Source of the DNA: a bacterium
Lineage (GTDB): Bacteria > Desulfobacterota > Desulfocorpusculales > Desulfocorpusculum
Length of the DNA: 64,000 nt
Direction of reading: 5' to 3'
Assembly: GCA_037481695.1 (NCBI GenBank)
Contig: JBBFLE010000017.1
Coordinates: 1-64,000 of the forward strand
Positions 37,039 through 45,382 of the stretch are shown here, one piece after another. The notes beneath the pieces are model-generated. The model made no database searches and was not told the origin of the DNA. It was given only the letters and a program-made list of their open reading frames with translations. Position numbers and translations under genes: made by a program. Positions within the stretch are counted from its first letter, which is position 1. The number at the start of each line of letters is the position of its first letter.

Positions 37039-37382
37039 TTGCTTCTCCTGTGCACGGATAAGCGCTTTACCCAATTGCAGATCTAACCAGTAGCTCCTTC
37101 CAAGAACCCTCCTGCTTCAAAGGCTCAGGCTCTGGCCCTCGAGGGACTCACCATCATGTTTTCTCCCCAGAGGACTTCTCTTGGGTCATGGTTGCATCAT
37201 TCATTTTTCAGAAATGTGCCATGACCCAAGTTGACCAGAAGAGATCCTCCATCCATCCCATTTCCCCAAATATGCTCAAAAAAGCTTTTTTCTTCTTTGG
37301 TGCGAGATTCAGTGGAGTCACAAAACGAGTTCCTTGGGCTTGAGGGCCAGGCCCCCAAGCCTCATGGATGAGCCCTTTGCTC
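37039..37382. other. Structured spacer between rubredoxin and its likely reductase
   Basis: There is no gene in these 344 bases. They hold a 12-bp perfect inverted repeat (CTTGGGTCATGG 37180-37191, CCATGACCCAAG 37219-37230), a 14-bp palindrome of six A, GC, six T (37278-37291) and a GC-rich hairpin right after rubredoxin (37337-37361). They may contain the end of the rubredoxin transcript and a separate promoter for the reductase. Confidence 0.5.
37337..37361 (-). terminator. GC-rich hairpin after rubredoxin
   Basis: GGCTTG-A-GGGCC pairs imperfectly with GGCCC-CC-AAGCC about 20 bases beyond the rubredoxin stop on the minus strand. There is no U-tract. It may protect the 3' end or attenuate read-through to the reductase gene. 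Confidence 0.4.
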
Positions 37383-37541
37383 TTAAGCTTTTTGAAATTG
37401 GTCCTTTGCGGCACCGCAGACGGGACATACCCAATCTGTTGGAAGGTTTTCGAAGGGTGTGCCAGGGGCGACTCCGTTCTCAGGATCCCCTACCGCCGGG
37501 TCATACACATAGCCACAAACCTGACACTCATACTTGTCCAT
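37383..37541 (-). CDS. Rubredoxin
   Basis: A 52-residue electron carrier with one Fe(SCys)4 centre. The two knuckles are [20 protein letters not shown] and [14 protein letters not shown], so all four cysteines (6, 9, 39, 42) are in place. ATG 37541 is preceded on the minus strand by AAGGAGGT six bases away, an ideal site. It follows the ferritin-like gene by 36 bases and precedes the flavoprotein, giving an NAD(P)H - flavoprotein - rubredoxin - di-iron protein chain typical of oxygen or peroxide reduction in anaerobes. Confidence 0.97.
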   Translation of the reverse strand: MDKYECQVCGYVYDPAVGDPENGVAPGTPFENLPTDWVCPVCGAAKDQFQKA

Positions 37542-37577
37542 AGATGACCTCCTTAATCATTGATCTTGATACTTGTC

Positions 37578-38072
37578 TCAAGATCTGGTTTTGGCTTTTC
37601 CCGTAAGCTGCCACTTGAGCCGTACCAGCTCCACCAGATGTTGCCTTTCCCAATCCAGAAGCTTGTCCACTACTTTTGTGTCTTCCTTCCTAACTATGCT
37701 TCTCAAGCCCTCCATGAATAGCAGGGTGTCTTTCTCGAAGCGGATACCCAATTCCACTGCCGCCAGATCTTCGGTCACCTCCTGAGCTGCCTTGTCCCCT
37801 GAACCATCCTTTCCAAATACGTGAGAATCGGCCAGCTCGGCCATGTACATGGAAAATTCCTCTCTTTCCCAGGTCTCGGGTGGGTCTGCCAAGCTTTCTG
37901 CTATTTCCCTCAGCTGGGCCAGGTGTTGCTGTTCCTGACGGGCCAGACTTTGGAACACCTCAAGGGCAGGTGTGCCCTTGGCCCTTTGCCCCATGAGTTC
38001 ATAGAAACGTTGACCATTTTTTTCAACCTGAACAGCCGCCTCCAAGATCTCTTTGGCGAAAAAAGCTCCCAT
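37578..38072 (-). CDS. Ferritin-like (erythrin) di-iron protein
   Basis: A 164-residue helical protein. VQVEKNGQRFYELM, LARQEQQHLAQL, LGIRFEKDTLLFMEGL and LLDWERQHLVELV give the repeated Glu...ExxH ligand pattern of rubrerythrin-type di-iron sites. It lacks its own rubredoxin domain, and the separate rubredoxin gene directly downstream probably supplies electrons. ATG 38072 follows GAGGAGGAACCC. It is first of the minus-strand group 38072-35848. Confidence 0.9.
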   Translation of the reverse strand: MGAFFAKEILEAAVQVEKNGQRFYELMGQRAKGTPALEVFQSLARQEQQHLAQLREIAESLADPPETWEREEFSMYMAELADSHVFGKDGSGDKAAQEVTEDLAAVELGIRFEKDTLLFMEGLRSIVRKEDTKVVDKLLDWERQHLVELVRLKWQLTGKAKTRS

Positions 38073-38354
38073 GGGTTCCTCCTCACCTCTTGGGTTTACT
38101 CCGACTCCTTGTGTGCACCAGGGCCTAAATACCAGCTCCGCTGCGGCAAAGAAGCGCCAGCTCCTGTTGATTGCTTTTCAAACATTCATGAGAGGATGCA
38201 TCCAGCTCCTGAAACAAGCTCCAGCCCATGCCAAACCTATAAAAAGCCAGCCGATTTCATCAGGTCTTCTCTGGATCCTTGTGCCTTGTAAGAGATACCT
38301 GGGCTTTGCATGGAGGAAGCCTTCAAGGGCTTGCTCCCTCTGTTTCCAGGAGAC

Positions 38355-38765
38355 TCAAGGGGAATCCCTCTCCACGTAATAGCGAAGCACATCGGTCTCT
38401 GTCAGCAAGCCTACCATACGGCCGTCTTGGATAACTGGCAGACAACCTATCTTGTGTTGGAGCATGAGCCTGCCAGCCTCTCTTATTTCCGCCTCTGGAG
38501 CTATGGTGACCAGCTCTGTTTTCATGACCTCCCGGATCACCACTGTCTTCATATAGCTTTTCTTTACGTGGGGATCGTAATCTATGGCCGAAGCCAGTGA
38601 AGCCTTGTATAGATCCCGCTCGCTTATGATTCCTCTCAGTACTTCTCCCTCCATTACCGGCAGGTGGCGGATGCGACCCAAATGCATTATGTCCTCAGCC
38701 AGACTCAGTTCGTCGTCCACCCTCAGGGTGGCCACTTCTTTGGCCATTATGTCCTTTACTTTCAT
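38355..38765 (-). CDS. Tandem CBS domain protein
   Basis: A 136-residue protein made of two CBS motifs (KVKDIMAKEVATLRVDDELS...LPVMEGEVLRGIISERDL and REVMKTELVTIAPEAEIREA...LPVIQDGRMVGLLTETDVLR). CBS pairs bind adenine nucleotides and sense energy state. There is no attached effector domain, so it must act on a partner. It lies 21 bases after the zinc-ribbon gene on the same strand, so the two are probably co-transcribed. Confidence 0.92.
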   Translation of the reverse strand: MKVKDIMAKEVATLRVDDELSLAEDIMHLGRIRHLPVMEGEVLRGIISERDLYKASLASAIDYDPHVKKSYMKTVVIREVMKTELVTIAPEAEIREAGRLMLQHKIGCLPVIQDGRMVGLLTETDVLRYYVERDSP

Positions 38766-38786
38766 GGAAACCTTCCTTGCTTGATA

Positions 38787-39176
38787 TCAGCTTCCCTTTA
38801 GCTCTTCCATGAGCCTTCGGAACTCATCAGAGATCTGGTATCGGCCAAGGGCGTCCTGGTAATGCATCCAGGCCTTCCAGACCTCCATCCATTCCCTGTT
38901 GTACCAATAAAATTGCGGATCTCCACGTCCATGGAGCCTCTCCAAGAACTCCATGTACTCTTCTTTGCAGCTCTGGCAGAAACGATAGGGAAAGCTGGGG
39001 TCTGAATCATCGGCGCTGACCAATTCCATTTGGCTGCCGCATTTCATGCACTTCATGTTGCAGCGGGAGCATTGGAACATGTGAAGGACCGCCTCTATCT
39101 TTCTGGATCGTTCCAAGGCGGCTTTACGGTGCTGATCCTTTTTTTTCTTGGCTTCCAGGTCAATGACCTCGGCCAT
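38787..39176 (-). CDS. Zinc-ribbon-containing protein, unknown
   Basis: 129 residues. A charged helix (VIDLEAKKKKDQHRKAALER) leads to a cysteine cluster CSRCNMKCMKCG with a second pair FCQSC about 25 residues on, a probable zinc ribbon. A Trp/Tyr-rich helical tail follows (FYWYNREWMEVWKAWMHYQD). I cannot name the family. ATG 39176 follows GGGAGG; a GTG is directly before it. It is probably in an operon with the CBS gene. Confidence 0.75.
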   Translation of the reverse strand: MAEVIDLEAKKKKDQHRKAALERSRKIEAVLHMFQCSRCNMKCMKCGSQMELVSADDSDPSFPYRFCQSCKEEYMEFLERLHGRGDPQFYWYNREWMEVWKAWMHYQDALGRYQISDEFRRLMEELKGS

Positions 39177-39348
39177 CACGCTCCCTCCCTTTGATTACTG
39201 TGCGTTGAGACAGCCTAAAAGCACTGTATCCAAAACCAGCATCAAGGTCAACGCAAACTCATCTTTGCCCCTTTTTCTTGAACCTGGTGCTGTGTTGTGG
39301 CATATTCTGGAATCGCCCTGGGAGAAAAAGCCCATATTAGGAGGCATC

Positions 39349-40248
39349 ATGAAGCAATTCCATGGAGTGGCTCCCCCTGTGGCCACCCCCTTCAGAGGGG
39401 AAGAGCTGGCAGAGGACTGGTTGGCTGAAAACCTGGTGCGCTATAGCGCTACAGGCCTTTCAGGTGTGGTGGTTTTGGGCTCCAATGGTGAGGCGGTGCA
39501 CTTGAGTAAGGAGGAAAAGCTAAGGGTCATAGAGATAGCTCGGGAGAATCTGGCCCAACACATGTGGCTGATGGTGGGGGCAGGGGAGGCCACCACCCAT
39601 GCTACTGTGAAGATGGCCAAGGATGCGGGATCCATTGGAGCCGATGCTGTGCTGGTGGCCCCACCTTTTTACTACAAGGAGTCTATGAAGACCCAGGTCT
39701 TGCAGGAGCACTACAAGACAGTGGCTGATGAGTCCCCCATCCCGGTGTTTCTGTACAATGTGCCTCAGTTCACAGGATTGAACATGGAACCCTCTTTGGT
39801 GGCTGCCCTGGCCGAGCATCCCAATATCAAGGGAATAAAGGATTCCTCAGGCAACATATCTCAGTTGACAGAGATCTTGAGGTGCAGCCCAGAGGGCTTC
39901 AGCGTATTTGTAGGCTCTGCATTGGTTTTTTTGCCTGCCCTTAGCATTGGGGCCCACGGGGGCATACTGGCTGCAGCCAATGTTCTTCCAGGGCCTTTCG
40001 TGGAGCTTCGAGAGAAGTTTCTCAAGGGGCAACTGGAGCAGGCCCGCAAACTTCAATGGTCTCTGATGGCCATCTCCAGGGCTGTCACTGGTGGCTACGG
40101 CATAGGGGGCCTGAAAGCGGCCATGGACATAGTGGGTTACCGAGGTGGAGATCCACGCCTTCCCCTAAAGAGGCCTGGGATGGATGGCATCACACATCTC
40201 AGGGAACTGTTGAGACCATGGCTGGAGGCTCAAGAGAAAAAACTGTAG
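39349..40248 (+). CDS. DHDPS-family aldolase, HOGA1-like
   Basis: A 299-residue (beta/alpha)8 class I aldolase of the DapA/NanA family. The Schiff-base lysine is in NIKGIKDSSGN and the tyrosine in VFLYNVP. The substrate loop reads VVVLGSNGEAVHLS rather than the GTTGE of true DapA; GSNGE and the segment ISRAVTGGYGIGGLKAAMDI resemble 4-hydroxy-2-oxoglutarate aldolase (HOGA1). So a retro-aldol on a hydroxy-oxoacid is more likely than lysine synthesis. ATG 39349 follows TTAGGAGG. The gene is solitary; the open frame extends 67 codons upstream but homologues start here. Confidence 0.88.
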   Translation: MKQFHGVAPPVATPFRGEELAEDWLAENLVRYSATGLSGVVVLGSNGEAVHLSKEEKLRVIEIARENLAQHMWLMVGAGEATTHATVKMAKDAGSIGADAVLVAPPFYYKESMKTQVLQEHYKTVADESPIPVFLYNVPQFTGLNMEPSLVAALAEHPNIKGIKDSSGNISQLTEILRCSPEGFSVFVGSALVFLPALSIGAHGGILAAANVLPGPFVELREKFLKGQLEQARKLQWSLMAISRAVTGGYGIGGLKAAMDIVGYRGGDPRLPLKRPGMDGITHLRELLRPWLEAQEKKL

Positions 40249-40585
40249 GCTTTTCGAATCTGGATGACTAAGAGTCCAGCCCTCTGAAGCATTGCATGAG
40301 TGTGCCCGCCACTGGCGGATCTGCCCAGAGGGGCGTACTACCGCATTGCCAGAAATGCTAAGCCATCTCAAGGCTCCAGCCAGGCCCTGCACCAGCATGG
40401 ATGCCTCTGGCATCAAAGGGCTCCTGGTGGCATATGCCAAAGCTTCCAGGCATGTGGGCAATCATTCTCAAGACCTTATTATTGCAGGGGTAAGGTCCTC
40501 TTTTCTTGGCAACATTTGGAGCCTATTGTGGGGCTTTGCCACAGTCCCCTTGTGCAAGAAACCTCCTGGAGGATTCATGTGTGGC
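40249..40585. other. Spacer between convergent aldolase and rlmN genes
   Basis: About 340 bases without a supported gene. A weak inverted repeat (GACCTTA...TAAGGTC near 40470-40497) and a TGTGG/CCACA hairpin near 40537 are possible 3' ends of the two convergent transcripts. Confidence 0.4.
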
Positions 40586-41632
40586 TTAAAAACTCTTGCC
40601 AGCAAGTTGCCCACAGGCGGCCCAGATGTCGCTACCATGACTCCAGCGGATGGGACAGGTCAGGCCATGCTCAGAGAGGATTTTCTGGAAGGCCAGGATC
40701 CTTTCATCAGAGGGGCGCTTGAAGGCAGATCCAGGGTACGAATTGTGGGGAATCAAGTTCACCTTGCATCTGATACCCTTTAGCAGTTTGACCAGCCTTC
40801 CGGCATCTTCCAGGGAGTCGTTCACCCTGTCCAGTAACACATACTCGAAGGTGATCCTGTTTCTGGGAGGCAGGGGCAGATCTCTACAGGTTTCAAGCAG
40901 ATGTGCCAGAGAGTATTTCCTGTTGATGGGCATCAACATGTTTCTTTGAGCCTCGGTGGTGGCATTGAGGGAGATGGCAAGCCCTATGCCCAGGCCCTCT
41001 GCAACCAGTTTCTTCAGCTCCGGAATCAATCCGCAGGTAGAGAGGGTTACACGCCTCTTGGACAGATCCAGTGCCTTGGGCTCCAGCATGATCTTGATTG
41101 CCTTGAGGACTGCCTCGTAGTTGGCCAAAGGCTCACCCATTCCCATGAGAACCACATTACGGATGCGGCCCTGTTCCATAAGTCTTCTACCTGTTACAAC
41201 CTGATCCACTATCTCCCATGTCCTGAGGTGGCGTCTTAGGCGGAGGCTGGATGTCCTGCAAAAAACACATCCCATGTTGCAGCCCACTTGCGTGGAGACA
41301 CACTGGGTAAAATGGTCCTCCTCGGGGATTATGACCGTCTCAATGCTGAGGCCGTCTTGAAGCTCCAAGAGCAATTTTTGAGTACCATCCGAGGCCAGGG
41401 TTCTTTCCAACACCCTCAGACTGCCTATCTCGCAGCTTTTTGCCAAGGCAGCCCTGTCAGCCTTTGAGATGTCGCTCATTTCCTGGAAATCCGTGGCATT
41501 GCGCACATAAATCCACTTGAGGATCTGCTCTGCCCTGAAAGACTTAAATCCCCAACCCACAAGCAGATCCTTTAATTCCCCAGGGAGAAGCTCCTTCAAG
41601 ATGACAGGTTCCTTTGGGTCTAGATGATCCAT
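40586..41632 (-). CDS. rlmN: 23S rRNA (A2503-C2) / tRNA methyltransferase RlmN
   Basis: A radical-SAM methyltransferase of ~348 residues that methylates C2 of A2503 in 23S rRNA. The start region LKELLPGELKDLLVGWGFKSFRAEQILKWIY is standard, the iron-sulphur motif is CNMGCVFC, then VLMGMGEPLANYEAVLKAIK and RVTLSTCGLIPELKKL. The conserved catalytic cysteine is in STCG, and a second lies in the C-terminal tail. ATG 41632 with AAGGAAGGG upstream fits family length; ATG 41692 is an alternative adding 20 residues. Confidence 0.95.
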   Translation of the reverse strand: MDHLDPKEPVILKELLPGELKDLLVGWGFKSFRAEQILKWIYVRNATDFQEMSDISKADRAALAKSCEIGSLRVLERTLASDGTQKLLLELQDGLSIETVIIPEEDHFTQCVSTQVGCNMGCVFCRTSSLRLRRHLRTWEIVDQVVTGRRLMEQGRIRNVVLMGMGEPLANYEAVLKAIKIMLEPKALDLSKRRVTLSTCGLIPELKKLVAEGLGIGLAISLNATTEAQRNMLMPINRKYSLAHLLETCRDLPLPPRNRITFEYVLLDRVNDSLEDAGRLVKLLKGIRCKVNLIPHNSYPGSAFKRPSDERILAFQKILSEHGLTCPIRWSHGSDIWAACGQLAGKSF

Positions 41633-41892
41633 GCTGAGGGCCCTTCCTTGGGCCATTTTGGCCAAGATCAAGAGTTGGCTTGCGTCATCCACGCAATCCT
41701 TAACAAGGGGCTATTCTTAACTCAATGAAACTCTTTGGAAACCACGAAACTTTTTCTCCAATTTCTGTGGAGAAAGCTGTCAGATCATCATGGGATTTTA
41801 GCCTCCAAAGCCCCTTTAGTTCTCATTTAGTGCAGGCTGGTAGGGATTTCAACAGGGCAGTTGTGAGGGAGACTATCTTGGACAGCGGCTGA

Positions 41893-41910
41893 CCCCGGCC
41901 TTGGCCGGGG
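41893..41910 (-). terminator. GC hairpin after the biotin-carrier gene
   Basis: CCCCGGC pairs with GCCGGGG over a 4-base loop (41893-41910), 12 bases past the biotin-carrier stop on the minus strand. No U-tract is seen. Confidence 0.4.
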
Positions 41911-41921
41911 CCGGTTGCATA

Positions 41922-42137
41922 TCAATCTAGAACAGCCAGCACCTGGTCGCCTTCCACGGCCTGGCCAGCCTCCACCTTTATCTCCTTTACCGTGCCCCCT
42001 GATGTGGCCACTATGGGCATTTCCATTTTCATGGCCTCCAGGGTGAAAAGCTCATCATCCTCCTGGACCGAATCCCCTACCTTGACCTTTACCTCGATGA
42101 TCTTGCCCGCCATGGGTGCAGTAATCTCAGTGCTCAA
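41922..42137 (-). CDS. Biotin carboxyl carrier protein (GcdC-like, minimal)
   Basis: 71 residues, essentially a bare biotinyl domain: ITAPMAGKIIEVKVKVGDSV, then the biotinylation site TLEAMKMEM (Lys37) and GTVKEIKVEAGQAVEGDQVL. It should carry CO2 between the carboxyltransferase encoded upstream and a decarboxylase. Usual GcdC proteins have an Ala/Pro-rich linker before this domain, which is missing. The start is TTG 42137 because AGGAAGGAGG lies eight bases before; an in-frame GTG seven codons earlier overlaps that site. Confidence 0.88.
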   Translation of the reverse strand: MSTEITAPMAGKIIEVKVKVGDSVQEDDELFTLEAMKMEMPIVATSGGTVKEIKVEAGQAVEGDQVLAVLD

Positions 42138-42207
42138 ACCCGTTTCCTCCTTCCTCACTTCGAGATATTATCCATTGGTCTGTCTTACCCTTGCAGCGGC
42201 TTTGTCT

Positions 42208-43941
42208 TTAGCCCTTTATTATCCTGGGCAGCATCATGTGGTGATGAGGGCAGAACGACTTGGGATTCTGGTACGCACAACCTGTAAAAGCCACCATGTA
42301 CCTGCGGATATCCGCAAAGGACACCACCTCGTCCACAAATCCCATCTTGGCGCAATAAGCAGGGCGTGATTTTTCATAATAATGCCTGGCCAGCTCGTTC
42401 ATCTTCTCAATTATAGGCTCCAGGGGCCTGCCTGCGTCTTTCTCCTTGACCAGCCGCCTGGAATAACTGGCCACAGCAGCAGTTTCGCCATGCATCACGT
42501 AGATTTCTGTGGTAGGGGTGCCCAGGGTGAAGGCATTGTGATTGTTGGCATTGGGACCTCCCATTATATAGTGCGCGGCAGCTGTACCCTTTCTCAAGAC
42601 CACAAGCATCATGGGCACATCGGTCTGCTCTATGGAATATATGAGGGACTGTCCTAATCCCAGCAGCTCGGCTTTCTCGGCAAGGTCTCCCACATCTATT
42701 CCGCTTGTGTCTTGAAACCATATGATGGGGATCCTGTCCCTTCCACACAGGGTCACAAACTCATTCATTTTTATCAAACCCTGGCGGTAGAGCTTTCCTC
42801 CTATGCCGGGATAAGGTGCGTACTCCGGGTATCCTTTGGGCAGGAATCCCTGGCGATTTCCTATGAGTCCCACCAGGTAGCCATCCACCTTGGCCAGCCC
42901 GGTATATACCTCGGGGCCGTAATCGGGTCTGAACTCCATGTGTTCGCTGTTGTCCGTGAGCCTTGCCAGCACCTCTTCCAGGCTGTAAGCAGCCTTCTGA
43001 TTGAAAGGGACTATGTGCTGAATCTCTTCAGGGGAAAACCTGGGCTCAGCCGGCTCGGCAACCCTGAAAAAACGAGGATTATAAGCGGGCATATCCCTCA
43101 TGTGCTCCTTTAGGGCATCCAGGACTCCCTCTTCGGTGTCGTACACTTCCCTAAAAAAACCTGTGGCGCCATGATGGATTTCTACCCTGCCTGGGGGCAC
43201 CTCTTTGTACTTGCGGGTGGCCTCTATGATTTGCTCGGCCCCCTCCAGGTCAAAGAAGCCCTTGGGGCTCATGCCGCTTACTATGCCGCCTCCTCCAACG
43301 GCTATATTGGCGTTTTTGTGTGCAATGAGGTAAGTGGGGCTGATGCCCTGATAGCCGCCTCCAGCCGGGTTGGTGCCCCAGATTCCTGCCAGCACAGGGA
43401 TGCCCATCTTTTCTAGCTCGGCATGGCGGAAAAAAGGAGTGCCGTTTCCCCTTCTGTTGGCATAAACCTTTTCTTGTTCTGGAAGCTTGACTCCGCTACA
43501 GTTGACCAACCACACAAGGGGTACATGAAGACGCTTGGCCAGATCCGTGACCCTTAGGATGTTCTCAGCCTGCCCGGCTATCCAGGCCCCTGCCCAGACC
43601 TTGTTGTCAAAGCCTATTACCACAGCCCACTTGCCGCTGATCTTGCCAAGTCCGTCCACCACTCCGGTGGTGCCGGATTCTTCGTCCATGGGATCAAAGA
43701 GAGTGTGCAGGGGGCACCAGGTGCCTGGATCAAGAAGATAATCCAGACGCTGGTAAACCGTCCATTCGCCTCGTGCATTGAGCTTTTCCGCTGGCAGTCC
43801 CGCCTCTTTGACCCTTTGAATCCTCTGGGCAAGATCCTTCTCCACCTCTTTTATCTGCCTGACGCTTTCCTCGCTCTTTCTGATCTGAGCCTCGCTAAGA
43901 GGTTTGCCAAACTCAGACATCTTTTCAAAATAAGGCCGCAT
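42208..43941 (-). CDS. gcdA: Glutaconyl-CoA decarboxylase carboxyltransferase subunit
   Basis: A 577-residue carboxyltransferase with two crotonase-type halves. N-terminal: GTTGVVDGLGKISGKWAVVI and IWGTNPAGGGYQGISPTYLI. C-terminal: GGKLYRQGLIKMNEFVTLC, WFQDTSGIDVGDLAEKAEL and HYIMGGPNANNHNAFTLGTP. Length and motifs match GcdA, which moves the carboxyl of glutaconyl-CoA to biotin, giving crotonyl-CoA. The acyl-CoA dehydrogenase upstream and the biotin carrier 70 bases downstream support this. The membrane beta subunit (GcdB, sodium pump) is not in the window. ATG 43941 follows AAGGAGGAGGG. Confidence 0.92.
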   Translation of the reverse strand: MRPYFEKMSEFGKPLSEAQIRKSEESVRQIKEVEKDLAQRIQRVKEAGLPAEKLNARGEWTVYQRLDYLLDPGTWCPLHTLFDPMDEESGTTGVVDGLGKISGKWAVVIGFDNKVWAGAWIAGQAENILRVTDLAKRLHVPLVWLVNCSGVKLPEQEKVYANRRGNGTPFFRHAELEKMGIPVLAGIWGTNPAGGGYQGISPTYLIAHKNANIAVGGGGIVSGMSPKGFFDLEGAEQIIEATRKYKEVPPGRVEIHHGATGFFREVYDTEEGVLDALKEHMRDMPAYNPRFFRVAEPAEPRFSPEEIQHIVPFNQKAAYSLEEVLARLTDNSEHMEFRPDYGPEVYTGLAKVDGYLVGLIGNRQGFLPKGYPEYAPYPGIGGKLYRQGLIKMNEFVTLCGRDRIPIIWFQDTSGIDVGDLAEKAELLGLGQSLIYSIEQTDVPMMLVVLRKGTAAAHYIMGGPNANNHNAFTLGTPTTEIYVMHGETAAVASYSRRLVKEKDAGRPLEPIIEKMNELARHYYEKSRPAYCAKMGFVDEVVSFADIRRYMVAFTGCAYQNPKSFCPHHHMMLPRIIKG

Positions 43942-44009
43942 CCAACCCTCCTCCTTGAGACCATCTGACCCAATTTGCACTGAGATCGTGCCAGGGGTCC
44001 AATTTATCG

Positions 44010-44038
44010 ATATTAAAAGCTAAGGGCTCTCATGTCCA
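44010..44038 (-). promoter_or_regulatory. gcdA promoter with shared acd/gcdA element
   Basis: On the minus strand TGGACA (44038-44033), 17 bases, TAATAT (44015-44010). The -35 and following bases (44038-44021) are 15/18 identical to the acyl-CoA dehydrogenase promoter. Directly upstream lies an inverted repeat ACTAAGG/CCTTAGT with a 5-base loop (44041-44059), a possible operator. Confidence 0.6.
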
Positions 44039-44157
44039 TTACTAAGGCGACTCCTTAGTGGTTACTGCTAGAAACCTGTTGGCACAACTATGAGGCCCAT
44101 ATTACCGGGTGGATCAAGCCCCCGCAGAAATGGGCTTGGAAGAAACCCAAGACCCGG

Positions 44158-45318
44158 CTATTTGTTGGCCTTTCTTATGCCCAGCCGGTCCAAAGCTATG
44201 ATCATCTTCTGTACATTGGCGGTTCCCTCCACTATCTGGTAAAGCACAGCATCCCTGTAAAAGCGGGCCACCGGATATTCTGTGGAGTAACCGTATGCTC
44301 CAAGAATCTTCATGGCCGAGTGGGCTGCCCTTACCACCACTTCCCCTGCAAAGTACTTGGCATAAGAGGTCTCCAGAGTGTTGCCTAGCTGCCCCTGATC
44401 CTTTTGCCATGCGGCTTTGTAAGTAAGGAGTCTGGCGGCCTCCACCTCCACTGCCATGTTGGCTATCATCTCCTGATTCATCTGGAACTGTCCCACAGGC
44501 TGGCCGAACTGTTCCCTCTCACCACAATACTTGATAGCAGCCTCCAGGCAAGCCTGTGCAAGCCCCACCCCTCCTGCTGCACAGGAAAGACGAGTTTGAT
44601 TCAAGGAGGAGAATACTATTTTTACCCCATCTCCCAGATTCCCCAAGAGGTTCTCCTTAGGCACCCTCACATCCTCCAGGATGATCTCCCCTGTGGGAGA
44701 AGAGCGAGTTCCCATCTTGTCCAGGGGCCGGGTGGTAACCCCCTTGGAGTTCTTGAGCTCCACCACCAGGGCCGAGAGGCCCTTGCTTCCTGCATCCCTA
44801 TCATGATAGGCGTAAAGTATGCAGACATCAGCCACATGGGCATTGGTTATCCAGGTCTTGGAGCCGTTGACCAGGAAATGATCGCCTTTGTCAATGGCCG
44901 TGGTCTTCATGGCCAGCACATCAGAGCCGGCATTGGGTTCTGTTATGCCGAAACAGCCCAGCCATTCTCCGGATATGAGCTTTTCTATATACTTCTTCTT
45001 GAGCAATTCGCTGCCATATCTGTAAATGGTGTAGGCTGTTCCACAGCTTTGCATGTTGAAGGTAACCCTAAGGGAGCTGCTGGCGCGGGCAATTTCCTCT
45101 GTAATTATGCTCATGGCCAGAAACCCTGAATTGGTGCCTCCGTATTCCTCAGGTATTATGCAGCCGTAAAAACCCAGTTCTCCCATCTTGAGAACCAGAT
45201 CCCTGGGGAAGAAATGCTCTTCGTCCCATTTGTCTGCAAAAGGGGCTATCTCGGTCTCCGCAAACTTACGGGCCATTTCCTGAATCGCTCGGTGCTCCTC
45301 GCTGAGTTGAAAATCCAT
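44158..45318 (-). CDS. Acyl-CoA dehydrogenase, probably non-decarboxylating glutaryl-CoA dehydrogenase
   Basis: A 386-residue FAD enzyme oxidising an acyl-CoA to the 2,3-enoyl-CoA. ACAD landmarks: CFGITEPNAGSDVLAM, GSKTWITNAHVADV, REQFGQPVGQFQMNQ, GAYGYSTEYPVARFYRDA and the catalytic base in YQIVEGTANVQ (Glu364). From memory, the overall sequence resembles the glutaryl-CoA dehydrogenase of Desulfococcus, including the LRV segment after EEIARASS, which oxidises without decarboxylating. The gcdA and biotin-carrier genes downstream would then complete glutaryl-CoA to crotonyl-CoA. ATG 45318 follows AGGAGG. The substrate assignment is inference. Confidence 0.82.
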   Translation of the reverse strand: MDFQLSEEHRAIQEMARKFAETEIAPFADKWDEEHFFPRDLVLKMGELGFYGCIIPEEYGGTNSGFLAMSIITEEIARASSSLRVTFNMQSCGTAYTIYRYGSELLKKKYIEKLISGEWLGCFGITEPNAGSDVLAMKTTAIDKGDHFLVNGSKTWITNAHVADVCILYAYHDRDAGSKGLSALVVELKNSKGVTTRPLDKMGTRSSPTGEIILEDVRVPKENLLGNLGDGVKIVFSSLNQTRLSCAAGGVGLAQACLEAAIKYCGEREQFGQPVGQFQMNQEMIANMAVEVEAARLLTYKAAWQKDQGQLGNTLETSYAKYFAGEVVVRAAHSAMKILGAYGYSTEYPVARFYRDAVLYQIVEGTANVQKMIIALDRLGIRKANK

Positions 45319-45382
45319 AACTAGGGCCTCCTGCTGTTTCTCCTCTCTCTCTAGAAGAGGGCTGAGCGAAGCATATCGCTTG

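Noticed and set aside
37208-37414. 68-codon frame overlapping the rubredoxin 3' end
   Set aside because: It is on the same strand in another frame of the clear rubredoxin gene and spacer, and has no motif.
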